A stretch of DNA of 64,000 bases, taken from positions 1,860,001 through 1,924,000 of the forward strand of contig CP116226.1 in assembly GCA_038182865.1 (NCBI GenBank). Reading direction: 5' to 3'. This stretch comes from Microbacterium enclense (GTDB taxonomy: Bacteria > Actinomycetota > Actinomycetes > Actinomycetales > Microbacteriaceae). Shown here piece after piece: positions 42,266 to 50,699 of this stretch. A model generated the notes under the pieces. That model was not told the origin of the DNA, did not search any database, and saw nothing but the letters and a program-made list of their open reading frames with translations. The number at the start of each line of letters is the position of its first letter. Within the stretch, counting starts at the first letter, position 1. Both the position numbers and the translations under genes were made by a program.

Positions 42266-43915
42266 ATGACCACCCTGAAGAATCCCGAGCCGGTCGACGT
42301 CGTGATCGTCGGCGCCGGCGCCGGCGGTGCGACGGCTGCGAAGGTGCTGACCGAGGCGGGCCTGCGTGTCGTCGGGCTCGAGCGCGGCCCGTGGCTGAAG
42401 CCCGAGCACGCCTCCGGCGACGAGCTCAAGTTCCTGAACCGCAACTTCATCTGGCAGGACCCCAAGCTCAAACCAAGAACGTATCGCCAGAACGACAGCG
42501 AGGAAGCTGTCGTCACGAACTTCTCCGCCACGCCGCAGGTCGTGGGCGGCGGCACCACCCACTGGGGCGGCATGGTTCCCCGCATGACGGAGAACGATTT
42601 CCGCCTCCGCTCGCTGCACGGTGATGTCGAGGGCGCGAGCCTGGTCGACTGGCCGATCACCTACGACGACCTGGAGCCCTATTACACGCGTGTCGAATGG
42701 GAGTTCGGCACGTCCGGACTCGGGGGCGCCAACCGCTGGGAGGGACGCCGCAGCCGCGACTACCCGACGAAGCCCGCGCCGCTGAGCCAGATCGGCCGCA
42801 AGTTCGCCACCGCGATGGACAAGATGGGCCACAGCACGTTCCCCATGCCGCAGGGGATGGTGACCGAACCGTATCGAGGGCGCACGCCCTTCAGCGAGAA
42901 CGGTTTCTGGCAGCAGTACCCGGATCCCGGTACGGGCAAGTCGTCGACGCTGATCAGCTTCATTCCGGATGCCGTCCACACGGGGCTCTATGATCTGCGG
43001 TCCGACTGCTACGTGAGCGAGGTCCTGGTCGACAAAACCGGCAAGGCGACCGGCGTGCGCTATCAGGACGAGCACGGCAACGAGTTCGTCCAGAACGCCA
43101 AAGCGGTCATCGTGTGCGGCGGCGGCATCGAGACCCCCCGTCTGCTGTTGATGTCGACGTCCGCGTTGTTCCCGGACGGTCTGGGCAACGGCAGCGGCCA
43201 GGTCGGCAAGAACGCCACGTTCCACCAGTACTCGTTCTCGGTCGGGCTCTTCGACAGGGCGCTGCACGACCCGCTGTACGGCTGGTCCGGGCACTACATG
43301 AACCTGTGCTCGTTCGACTTCTACGAGACCGACGAGTCGAGGGGCCACATCCTCGGTTCGCTCATCTTCCCGTCGATGCTCGGCCACCCCGTGAACTGGA
43401 GTTTCCCGGGTCGGCCGACCTGGGGCCAGGCGGCGAAGGACGCCGATCGTGACCTCTTCAACTACAGCATGAAGATCGGCATCCTGCTCCACGACCTCCC
43501 CGTGGAGTCCAACCGCGTGGATCTCGATCCGAACGTGAAGGACGCGTGGGGCTTGCCGGTCGCCCGAATCACCCACACTCCGCACGCGAACGACTTCGCG
43601 CAGGAGAAGTGGCAGGTGAAGAAGAACGGGGAGATCCTCGAGGCCGCCGGTGCGTCCAAGGTCGTCCCGGTCAACATGGAACGCATCACCGGCAACACCT
43701 CGCACGAGCTCGGCACGGTGCGCATGGGCAACGATCCCGCCACGTCGGTCGTCGACAAGTGGTGCCGGTCGCACGAGGTGCCGAACCTGTACGTGTTCGA
43801 CGCGAGCTTCTTCCCGACCGCGACCGGCATCAACCCGGCGCTCACCATCATGGCGAACGCCTGGCGTTGCGCCGACCGGATCATCGCCGTGGATCGCCAC
43901 GGCTGGACCGACTGA
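42266..43915 (+). CDS. GMC-family FAD oxidoreductase
   Basis: A 549-residue FAD-dependent dehydrogenase of the glucose-methanol-choline family, probable catalytic subunit of a sugar or polyol dehydrogenase. The FAD-binding motif VVIVGAGAGGATAAKVL is at residues 12-28, VVGGGTTHWGGM near 95, and the catalytic His and Asn are in TSHELGTVRMG and GINPALTIMANAW. The small-subunit gene follows after 35 bases. Such pairs act as gluconate, fructose or glucoside-3-dehydrogenases. No export signal. Confidence 0.9.
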   Translation: MTTLKNPEPVDVVIVGAGAGGATAAKVLTEAGLRVVGLERGPWLKPEHASGDELKFLNRNFIWQDPKLKPRTYRQNDSEEAVVTNFSATPQVVGGGTTHWGGMVPRMTENDFRLRSLHGDVEGASLVDWPITYDDLEPYYTRVEWEFGTSGLGGANRWEGRRSRDYPTKPAPLSQIGRKFATAMDKMGHSTFPMPQGMVTEPYRGRTPFSENGFWQQYPDPGTGKSSTLISFIPDAVHTGLYDLRSDCYVSEVLVDKTGKATGVRYQDEHGNEFVQNAKAVIVCGGGIETPRLLLMSTSALFPDGLGNGSGQVGKNATFHQYSFSVGLFDRALHDPLYGWSGHYMNLCSFDFYETDESRGHILGSLIFPSMLGHPVNWSFPGRPTWGQAAKDADRDLFNYSMKIGILLHDLPVESNRVDLDPNVKDAWGLPVARITHTPHANDFAQEKWQVKKNGEILEAAGASKVVPVNMERITGNTSHELGTVRMGNDPATSVVDKWCRSHEVPNLYVFDASFFPTATGINPALTIMANAWRCADRIIAVDRHGWTD

Positions 43916-43950
43916 GATCCACGCCGACCTCAGAGGAGAGGACCAAGACA

Positions 43951-44667
43951 ATGGGACAGGCAGAATGGGCCACCGTACCGATCTCGACCCGAGACACCAA
44001 GGGGCCGCTGTTCTTCACGGAGCACGAGTGGGCGACGGTCGAGGCCGCCACGGCACGCATCATCCCGACGGACCACCACCCGGGTGCCCGTGAGGCGGGG
44101 GTCGTCCGGTTCATCGACCGCATGCTGGCGGGGACGCAGTTCGTCTTCCCGGCCGCCGACGGGAAGGGCTTCCTCCGGATGGAGGGGCTCGAAGAGCAGG
44201 CATGGCAGGAGCGCATCGAGAGCCGGCGGACGTTCTACCGTGACGGGATCATCGAACTCGACGCGATCGCCGCGGACGCGTTCGGCGCCGACTTCCTCAA
44301 TTTGACCGAAGATCAACAGGATGCCGTCCTGGAGAGGATCTCCCGGAAGGAGAAACCGACGAAGTTCGTGTTCGCCGAGTCGGACGGTCAGGGCAGTGGC
44401 GGAGCGCCGGCGGGTAATCAGCCCGTCAACGAGGACTTCCTCGAGTTCTTCCCGCTCCTCGTGCTGAATACTCGGCAGGGCTTCTACGGCGACCCCGTCT
44501 ACGGCGGCAATGACAATCGCCTCGGGTGGCGCGTCATCGGCTTCCCGGGGCCACCGTCTCTGGCCGCCACGATGGACGGCAGCTACACCACCCTCGAGTA
44601 CATGATCCCCGAGGCGGAGTGGCCGTACGAGCAGCACCCCGCGGTGCTGCGCTACGGCGACCGCTGA
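43951..44667 (+). CDS. Gluconate 2-dehydrogenase subunit 3-family protein
   Basis: A 238-residue small subunit that stabilises the GMC partner. Family features: FFTEHEWATVEAATARIIPTD near the N-terminus, DFLEFFPLLVLNTRQGFYGDPVYGGN and GWRVIGFPGP toward the end. Family members often carry a Tat signal that exports the complex; here the N-terminus (MGQAEWATVPISTRDTKG) has none, so the complex should stay in the cytoplasm. A GAGGAGAGGA site supports ATG 43951. A terminator follows. Confidence 0.88.
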   Translation: MGQAEWATVPISTRDTKGPLFFTEHEWATVEAATARIIPTDHHPGAREAGVVRFIDRMLAGTQFVFPAADGKGFLRMEGLEEQAWQERIESRRTFYRDGIIELDAIAADAFGADFLNLTEDQQDAVLERISRKEKPTKFVFAESDGQGSGGAPAGNQPVNEDFLEFFPLLVLNTRQGFYGDPVYGGNDNRLGWRVIGFPGPPSLAATMDGSYTTLEYMIPEAEWPYEQHPAVLRYGDR

Positions 44668-44682
44668 CCCGCCCGGGGACGC

Positions 44683-44721
44683 GGGACCGACCGGACCCTG
44701 CCCAAGGCTCCGGCCGGTCCC
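44683..44721 (+). terminator. Terminator after the dehydrogenase genes
   Basis: A 12-bp stem, GGGACCGACCGG (44683-44694) with CCGGCCGGTCCC (44710-44721), one mismatch. It ends four bases before the -10-like box of the second LacI gene. Confidence 0.65.
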
Positions 44722-44736
44722 GGCCATAATGAGGGG

Positions 44737-45780
44737 ATGACGCAGACGAGGGGCGCCGCTCCGCGCGCGCCGCGAATGGTCGACGTGGCCCGGCTCGCGG
44801 GAGTGTCGCAACAGACGGTCTCGCGAGTGGTCAACGGGCACAGCAACGTGGCGCCCGATATCAAGGATCGGGTCGAGGCGGCCATGTCGCAGCTGCGGTA
44901 CCGGCGCAATTCTGCGGCCCGCGCGCTCGCGACGAGTCGGTCGATGAATCTTGGCGTGTTGAGCTACGCCCTCTCCGTGCACGGTCCCGCGCTGGCGCTG
45001 TTCGGGATCGCCGAGGAAGCCCGTCAGCACGGGTACTCCACCAGCTTGGTCAGCATCGCGAAGGTCGACCACGCCAGCATCCGGGCAGGCCTCGACTCCC
45101 TCGTCGAGGGCGGCGTGGACGCTATCATCGTCCTCGCCCCCATGACGGCCGCAACCGAGGTCCTGCGGCGGCTGGACGCGGACGTGCCGGTCGTGCGTTT
45201 CGAGCAGGGGGCGCCGGCGGGCCCCGCCACGGTCTCCATCGACGAGACGCTGGGGGCTCAGCTGGCCACCCGTCATCTTCTGGAACGCGGTCACTCCACG
45301 GTGCATTTCGTCGGCGGTCCGTCGGGATGGATGGCCTCGGAGGCGCGGCGTCGGGGCTGGCAGACCGAGCTGGCCCTCGCGGGTCGACCGATACCGGCGG
45401 AGATCCCTTCGACGGATTGGTCGGCGGAGTCCGGGTACCGCGCCGGGATGCACATCGCGGCGGACCGGTCCATCACCGCCGTCCTCGCCATCAACGACGT
45501 GATAGCTCTAGGAGTGATGAAGGCCCTGCACGACAGCGGGCTCAGCATCCCTGGGGACGTGAGCGTGGTCGGGTTCGATGACCGCGACGAGTCGGCCTAC
45601 TTCCAGCCGGCGCTCACGACCGTGCGACTCGATTTCACGGAAATCGGACGCCGTGCCGTCGAAAGCGTTCTCGGCGCCCTACAGGGTGAACCCGCCGCGA
45701 CCATCCCGCTGGTACAGCCGGAGTTGCGTGTGCGAGAGAGCACCGGCCCCGCATCACGCGCGTTCCTTCCGCGAGGATGA
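44737..45780 (+). CDS. LacI-family regulator, copy 2
   Basis: A 347-residue LacI repressor paralogous to the 40214 gene, about half identical throughout and nearly identical in the HTH (MVDVARLAGVSQQTVSRVVNG). The ligand domain ends DVSVVGFDDRDESAYFQPAL. CATAAT at 44725-44730 is six bases before the ATG, so it is probably transcribed separately as a leaderless mRNA. It closes the cluster. Two paralogues with the same recognition helix may respond to different ligands at one operator. Confidence 0.9.
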   Translation: MTQTRGAAPRAPRMVDVARLAGVSQQTVSRVVNGHSNVAPDIKDRVEAAMSQLRYRRNSAARALATSRSMNLGVLSYALSVHGPALALFGIAEEARQHGYSTSLVSIAKVDHASIRAGLDSLVEGGVDAIIVLAPMTAATEVLRRLDADVPVVRFEQGAPAGPATVSIDETLGAQLATRHLLERGHSTVHFVGGPSGWMASEARRRGWQTELALAGRPIPAEIPSTDWSAESGYRAGMHIAADRSITAVLAINDVIALGVMKALHDSGLSIPGDVSVVGFDDRDESAYFQPALTTVRLDFTEIGRRAVESVLGALQGEPAATIPLVQPELRVRESTGPASRAFLPRG

Positions 45781-45837
45781 CGCGCTCTGCCACACTCTGA
45801 CCAGGGCGCGCTGGGCGTTCCGGACAGGGGGAGAGCC

Positions 45838-46779
45838 GTGACCACGGCAGAGAAGCACACCACTCGTACACACAGACACGCGCCCCGACGGCGTGAACAC
45901 CGCCACACCCATACGGTGTGGTTCTTCCTCGGCGGGTTGGCGGTGTGGCTCTATCTCGGCATCGTCGTCCTGCATCTGCTGCGCAACTTCGCCGTCGCTC
46001 CGACGTGGATCTTCATCGGTGCCGCGCTCGTGCCGGCGACGATCTTCTGGATCATGCTGCATCGCCTGCGCACGACGGACACCGTCACCGCCGTGAATCT
46101 CATCGCCGCTGCCGTCATCGGCGGAACTCTGGCCATTGCCCTCGGGGGGACCTTCGACACCCTGGTCGGGTACATCCCCCAACCCAAAGTCGGCGACCTC
46201 CCGGTCCTGACCCTCGTGCTCGCAGGCTTCGTGGAGGAGTTCTGCAAGGGCCTGCTCATCGTGGTGATGGGCTGGAGGATCGTGAAGTCCACGCGCAACG
46301 GGCTGTTCGTCGGCGGTGCCGTCGGTCTCGGCTTCGCCGTGTTGGAGACGATGTCGTACATCAGCACCCGGTTCACCGGGGCCGACCCCATCTTCTCCGC
46401 CGCGGGCGAAGCCGTTGAGCGCGGCATCCTCGCGCCCTTCGGCCACGTGCTGTGGAGCGCGCTCTTCGGCGCCGCACTCTTCAGCGCGGCGGCCAAGAAA
46501 GGACGCTTCCGCCTCTCCTGGATCGTGATCGGCACCTACATCGCCGTCGCGATCCTGCACGGGGCGTGGGACGGCTCCCTCGTGTCCGTCATGGCGCTTA
46601 CGGGCAACGCGCTCCTGGGCTTCGGTGTTCAGATCCTCGGGTGGGCGCTCAGCATCATCGGCGGCGCGCTCATCTGGCGCCACATCGCTCGCAAGGAACC
46701 CGCGCCGCCGGTCGTCGACGACGCCGCGAGCGGAGAACCTCCGGTCGCCACGCCTCCGGCGGCACCCGTTCCGGCCTGA
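45838..46779 (+). CDS. PrsW-family intramembrane metalloprotease
   Basis: A 313-residue membrane protease of the PrsW (CPBP-related) type, which in Bacillus cleaves an anti-sigma factor. About eight helices; the active-site motifs are FVEEFCKGLLIVV (EExxK, near 140), GLGFAVLETMSYI (FxxxE) and ILHGAWDG with the essential His (near 245). A His/Arg-rich cytoplasmic start and a Pro/Ala tail flank the core. GTG 45838 follows a GGGGGAG site. The substrate is unknown; no anti-sigma gene is adjacent. Confidence 0.9.
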   Translation: MTTAEKHTTRTHRHAPRRREHRHTHTVWFFLGGLAVWLYLGIVVLHLLRNFAVAPTWIFIGAALVPATIFWIMLHRLRTTDTVTAVNLIAAAVIGGTLAIALGGTFDTLVGYIPQPKVGDLPVLTLVLAGFVEEFCKGLLIVVMGWRIVKSTRNGLFVGGAVGLGFAVLETMSYISTRFTGADPIFSAAGEAVERGILAPFGHVLWSALFGAALFSAAAKKGRFRLSWIVIGTYIAVAILHGAWDGSLVSVMALTGNALLGFGVQILGWALSIIGGALIWRHIARKEPAPPVVDDAASGEPPVATPPAAPVPA

Positions 46780-46797
46780 GCAGTTCGGCATCCTGAG

Positions 46798-46835
46798 CAT
46801 CGAGGGGCGCGCTTCCGGAAGCGAGCCCCTCGATG
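46798..46835 (+). terminator. Hairpin after the prsW-like gene
   Basis: An 11-bp stem, CATCGAGGGGC (46798-46808) with 46825-46835, enclosing a second palindrome (CGCTTCCGGAAGCG). No U-tract. Confidence 0.7.
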
Positions 46836-46896
46836 TCGTCGACGCCGATATCCTCACTGAAGGCCCCGCCGCACCCCTCTACCCCCGGAGTACCCC

Positions 46897-47817
46897 ATGT
46901 CTGTCGGTCTGCTCGCCGTCGTCGATGACATCCTCAGCGCCGCATTGAAGGCGAGCGCGAAGACCGCGGGCGTTGTCATCGACGACGCCGCGGTCACCCC
47001 CCAGTACGTGCAGGGACTCACCCCCGCGCGAGAGCTCCCGGTCGTGTGGAAGATCGCGCTCGGCAGCATCATCAACAAGTACGTGATCATCATTCCGATC
47101 GCGCTCCTGCTGGAGGCCTTCGCACCGATGGTGCTGCCGTACCTCCTCATCGTCGGTGGCGCATTCCTGTGCTTCGAGGGTGCCGAGAAGGTGCTCGAGT
47201 GGTTCGGCGTGAGCCACGGCGAGCACGATGACGACGGTCCCCGCGACGAGAAGAAGCTGGTGCTCGGCGCCGTCCGTACCGACCTCATCCTCAGCACCGA
47301 GATCATGCTCATCGCCCTGTCGAGCCTCGACCCCGACTTCGGGATCTGGATGACGCTGGGTGCCCTCCTCATCATCGGCCTGGCCATGACGGTGGTGGTC
47401 TACGGCGCCGTCGCGCTCCTGGTGAAGATCGACGACATCGGTCTGCGGTTCATGAAGAGCCCGTCACGCGGTGTACGTCGTTTCGGCGTGCGGGTCGTGG
47501 CATCCATGCCGGCGGTGTTCCGCGTGATCAGCATCGTCGGCACCGTCGCGATGCTCTGGGTCGGCGGGCACCTCCTGCTGCAGAATCTGGCGGAGACCCT
47601 CTGGGCGGGACCCTACGACGTCGTGCACGTCGTCACGCACGCGATCGAGGCCGCCGGTCCGGTGATCGTGTGGATCGTCGAGACGGCGATGTCGGCGGTG
47701 TTCGGCCTCGTGATCGGACTCGTCATCGTCGCCGTGGTGACCGGGATCACACGCCTGACGACGCGCGGTGGGCATGCCGAGGAGAGCGCCCCCACGACGG
47801 CCCACGTCGACGGCTGA
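46897..47817 (+). CDS. DUF808-family membrane protein
   Basis: A 306-residue inner-membrane protein of the DUF808 (YedI-like) family, function unknown. The family start SVGLLAVVDDILSAALKASAKTAGVVIDDAAV matches fully, followed by five or six helices and the conserved GAVRTDLILSTEIMLIAL segment. A His-rich acidic loop (EHDDDGPRDEKK) lies between helices 2 and 3. Start ATG 46897 is the family start; the ribosome site is weak. Confidence 0.85.
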   Translation: MSVGLLAVVDDILSAALKASAKTAGVVIDDAAVTPQYVQGLTPARELPVVWKIALGSIINKYVIIIPIALLLEAFAPMVLPYLLIVGGAFLCFEGAEKVLEWFGVSHGEHDDDGPRDEKKLVLGAVRTDLILSTEIMLIALSSLDPDFGIWMTLGALLIIGLAMTVVVYGAVALLVKIDDIGLRFMKSPSRGVRRFGVRVVASMPAVFRVISIVGTVAMLWVGGHLLLQNLAETLWAGPYDVVHVVTHAIEAAGPVIVWIVETAMSAVFGLVIGLVIVAVVTGITRLTTRGGHAEESAPTTAHVDG

Positions 47818-47977
47818 CCTCTACGGCAGTACCCTTCCGACAGGCGCGAGGGCCGCCAGGTAACTCGGAGACTCTTCGCTTTCCCCCGATCAGCGGTTAT
47901 TTCCCCTGGCGTGATCTTTCGTGGCCGTCGGGGAGGGGGTCTTGAAGGTCGCGAACCTCGAGCGTAGCGTCGCGCTC

Positions 47978-48313
47978 ATGACCGACCACACAGCATCCGT
48001 TCCTGGCTCGCTGAACGTTGCGTCGCCCAGCCCTGTAGCTCGACTCGTCGCCCGCATCGTCGCGTGGCTCTCCATCGCGGTGGCAGCCGCCGTCCTGCTC
48101 ATCCGGGTGGCACCCGATGACGCGCTCGGGGCAGTGGCCCTCGCCGGAGGCGTGTCGACGGGCGTCGTGCTCCTCGTGCTCGCCGTCCTGCTGTTCGGGG
48201 CTTTTCTTCTGGGACGCCGCTTCGCCTCGGTGAAGGGCATGGATCGCGTCGCACAGGGGATCTGTCTGGTGCTCGGCATCATCACCGCGGTGCTCGGGGC
48301 CCTCTCCCTCTGA
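47978..48313 (+). CDS. Small membrane protein
   Basis: A 111-residue protein with three hydrophobic segments: LVARIVAWLSIAVAAAVLLI, VSTGVVLLVLAVLLFGAFLL and a C-terminal GICLVLGIITAVLGALSL. Not recognised. ATG 47978 is chosen because TAGCGT lies seven bases upstream, as at other leaderless genes here; an in-frame start at 47921 or a TTG at 47942 is possible. No link to neighbours is evident. Confidence 0.55.
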   Translation: MTDHTASVPGSLNVASPSPVARLVARIVAWLSIAVAAAVLLIRVAPDDALGAVALAGGVSTGVVLLVLAVLLFGAFLLGRRFASVKGMDRVAQGICLVLGIITAVLGALSL

Positions 48314-48375
48314 GAGAGCTCGCCCGTTCACAGGCCTGAGAACAGGGCCGTTCCGCTCGATCGAAAGGAACAACC

Positions 48376-48621
48376 ATGTCACTTTCACGTACATCTCTCG
48401 CCGGGGCGACAATGGGAGTCGTCTCGGTCGTGGCGCTCGCCGGAGGGGCGCACGCCGCCGGACCAGACCTTGACGAACAGGTGGGGGTCGAGATCCAGCA
48501 GCACCTCGAGTCGACCTCTACGGATGTCGGCCCGGTCGACATCGACGTCACTCCCGACCTCGTCGCGGCTGCGGGGAGCGAGGATCCCGACGTCATCAGC
48601 GTGCTCTACAGCGACTGCTGA
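48376..48621 (+). CDS. Small secreted protein
   Basis: An 81-residue protein with a signal peptide (MSLSRTSLAGATMGVVSVVA, likely cleaved after AHA at about residue 27) and a short acidic mature part of about 54 residues with a single C-terminal Cys as the last residue (LYSDC). A GAAAGGA site supports the start. Not recognised. It converges on the CoA ligase gene. Confidence 0.6.
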   Translation: MSLSRTSLAGATMGVVSVVALAGGAHAAGPDLDEQVGVEIQQHLESTSTDVGPVDIDVTPDLVAAAGSEDPDVISVLYSDC

Positions 48622-48636
48622 GCAGGCCGGATGTGA

Positions 48637-50178
48637 TCAGGCGGGAGAGGCGGCGCCGAAGCGCTCGCGCAGCTCGGCTTTGATGACCTTTCCGGATGCC
48701 GTGCGGGGCAACGCCTCGATCACGACCACCTCTTTGGGGAGCTTGTAGCGAGCCACCTGTCCGTCGAGACGGGCGCGGACGGCGTCGGTGTCGACCGTCG
48801 CCCCCTCGCTCAGGGTCAGCACGGCCAGCGGCACCTCGCCCCACCGGTCGTCCGGGATGCCGATCACCGCGACGCCCGTGACGCCGGGCATGTCGGCGAT
48901 CAGCGCCTCCACCTCCGCGGGGTAGATGTTCTCGCCGCCCGAGATGATCATGTCCTTCGATCTCCCGCAGATGTAGAGATAGCCGTCGGCATCCAGATAT
49001 CCGAGGTCGCCGGATCGGAACCAGCCGTCGTCGGTCTTCGCCGCCCGCGTGGCCTCGTCGAGACCCAGGTACCCGGCGAAGACGTTCGGACCGGTGACGT
49101 GGACCTCGCCCACCGTGCCGGCCGGAACCGGGTGCCCCTCGTCGTCGACGACGCGGACCTCGGTGAAGAAGTGCGGCAGGCCCACGCTGCCCTGCTTCGC
49201 CCGCGTCATGTGCGGGGCGAGCGAGGTCGCCCCGGGTGAGGTCTCGGTCATGCCGTAGCCCTGCGAGAACGACAGACCGCGTTCTTCCCACGCGCGCAGG
49301 ATGCGGTCGGGCACGGCGGATCCGCCGCAGGTGAGGGTGTGCAGGCTCGAGATGTCGGTGCTCGCCCACGACGGGTGGTCGGCCAGGAGCTGGAAGGTCG
49401 TGGGGACTCCCGAGACCATGGTGACGCGGTGCCGTTCGATGAGATCGAGCGCCCGACCGGCTTCGAAACCCTTCTCGAGCACCAGCGTTCCGCCCTTCAG
49501 GACGACGGGGAGCGCCCCCATCCCCAGGGATGCCACGTGGAAGAGCGGCGAGATCATGAGGGCCACGTCCGCGGAGACGACGTCGTAGTCGACGATCGTG
49601 TTCACCGCGACGGCCGTGAGGTTCTCATGGGTGAGCACGGCTCCTTTCGGGCGCCCGGTGGTGCCCGAGGTGTAGACCACAGCGGCGGGGGCGTCGGGTT
49701 CGGCGATCACGAGTGAGGGCGCCGGGCCGGCGGCATCCAGCCTCCGATCGAGACCCGGTTCGCCGTTGCGTCCGGACGCCCCCGTGCGCACGCGGCGGGG
49801 TGGGGTGGCGAGGCCTGCGTCGACGGCATCCAGGCGATCGTCGAACACGGCGTCGTGGATGAGCAGGCGCGCGTGGCTGTCGGTGAGCACGTGGGCGATC
49901 TCGGGTCCGGCCAAGCGGGTGTTGACCGGTACGAAGACGGCGCCCATGCGCACGGCACCGAAGAGTGTGACGAGGAACTCGGGGCTGTTCTCGCCCAGGA
50001 AGGCGACGGTGTCGCCCGCGCCGATGCCCTCTTCGACGAGCACGGACGACACGGCCTCGGCGCGATCGGCGAGCTGCCGGTACGTGAGTCGTTGATTTTC
50101 GCCGAACACCACGGCGGTCTTGTCGGGGGAGCGCAGGCGGCGGCGGGGGAGCCAGGCTCCGAGTCCTTGGGTTCTCAT
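48637..50178 (-). CDS. couL: Hydroxycinnamoyl-CoA synthetase-like AMP-dependent ligase
   Basis: A 513-residue acyl-CoA synthetase. The AMP-binding P-loop is VVYTSGTTGRPKGAVLTHEN, then YGMTETSPG, the DGWFRSGDLGYLDADGYLYI hinge region and the catalytic Lys in PRTASGKVIKAELR. In the order ligase, MaoC hydratase, amidohydrolase-type hydrolase, SDR with a divergent MarR gene, this matches the cou genes for p-hydroxycinnamate breakdown in Rhodococcus, so the likely substrates are coumarate, ferulate or caffeate. ATG 50178 has a GAAGAAGA site. Substrate is inferred from context. Confidence 0.82.
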   Translation of the reverse strand: MRTQGLGAWLPRRRLRSPDKTAVVFGENQRLTYRQLADRAEAVSSVLVEEGIGAGDTVAFLGENSPEFLVTLFGAVRMGAVFVPVNTRLAGPEIAHVLTDSHARLLIHDAVFDDRLDAVDAGLATPPRRVRTGASGRNGEPGLDRRLDAAGPAPSLVIAEPDAPAAVVYTSGTTGRPKGAVLTHENLTAVAVNTIVDYDVVSADVALMISPLFHVASLGMGALPVVLKGGTLVLEKGFEAGRALDLIERHRVTMVSGVPTTFQLLADHPSWASTDISSLHTLTCGGSAVPDRILRAWEERGLSFSQGYGMTETSPGATSLAPHMTRAKQGSVGLPHFFTEVRVVDDEGHPVPAGTVGEVHVTGPNVFAGYLGLDEATRAAKTDDGWFRSGDLGYLDADGYLYICGRSKDMIISGGENIYPAEVEALIADMPGVTGVAVIGIPDDRWGEVPLAVLTLSEGATVDTDAVRARLDGQVARYKLPKEVVVIEALPRTASGKVIKAELRERFGAASPA

Positions 50179-50246
50179 GCGCGGTCTCTTCTTCGAGTGC
50201 GGGTTCGCGAGGGTGTCGGGGTCGCGCGGCACGGGCCCCGATCGGC

Positions 50247-50699
50247 TCAGACGTAGAAGCGGTAGAGGCCGCGAGCGACGACGGCGGGTTTGCTGCCGCC
50301 CTCGATCTCGATCGTCTGGTCGACGGCGAGCTGGTATCCGCCGGGAATGTCGGTGACCTCGGCGATGACGGCGTTCATGCGCACCCGCGCGCCTACCTTC
50401 ACGGGAGAGATGAAGCGCACCTTATCGAGGCCGTAGTTGACCTTCGTGGTCACGCCGGTGACGTCGAGCAGCTCGGTCCAGAACCTCACCGCGAGCGAGA
50501 GGCTGAGGAAGCCGTGCGCGATGGTGCCGCCGAACGGACCGTCCTTCGCACGCTCGGGATCCGTGTGGATCCACTGGTGGTCGTCGGTGGCGTCGGCGAA
50601 GAGGTCGACGCGGTCCTGCGTGACCTCGAGCCAGGCCGACCAGCCCAGGTCGGTGCCGGTGAGGCCGGCGATGTCGTCGGGGGTGACGGTGGTGGTCAT
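50247..50699 (-). CDS. couM: MaoC-family enoyl-CoA hydratase
   Basis: A 150-residue hot-dog-fold hydratase. The hydratase-2 motif with catalytic Asp and His is clear (FADATDDHQWIHTDPERA then FGGTIAHGFLSLSL). It would hydrate the hydroxycinnamoyl-CoA double bond, acting between couL and couN. Its ATG overlaps the couO stop (ATGA), so the two are coupled. Confidence 0.85.
   Translation of the reverse strand: MTTTVTPDDIAGLTGTDLGWSAWLEVTQDRVDLFADATDDHQWIHTDPERAKDGPFGGTIAHGFLSLSLAVRFWTELLDVTGVTTKVNYGLDKVRFISPVKVGARVRMNAVIAEVTDIPGGYQLAVDQTIEIEGGSKPAVVARGLYRFYV

Noticed and set aside
44725..44730. LacI operator in front of the second LacI gene
   Set aside because: No copy of the AGTGCGCTAA core or a clear palindrome was found there.
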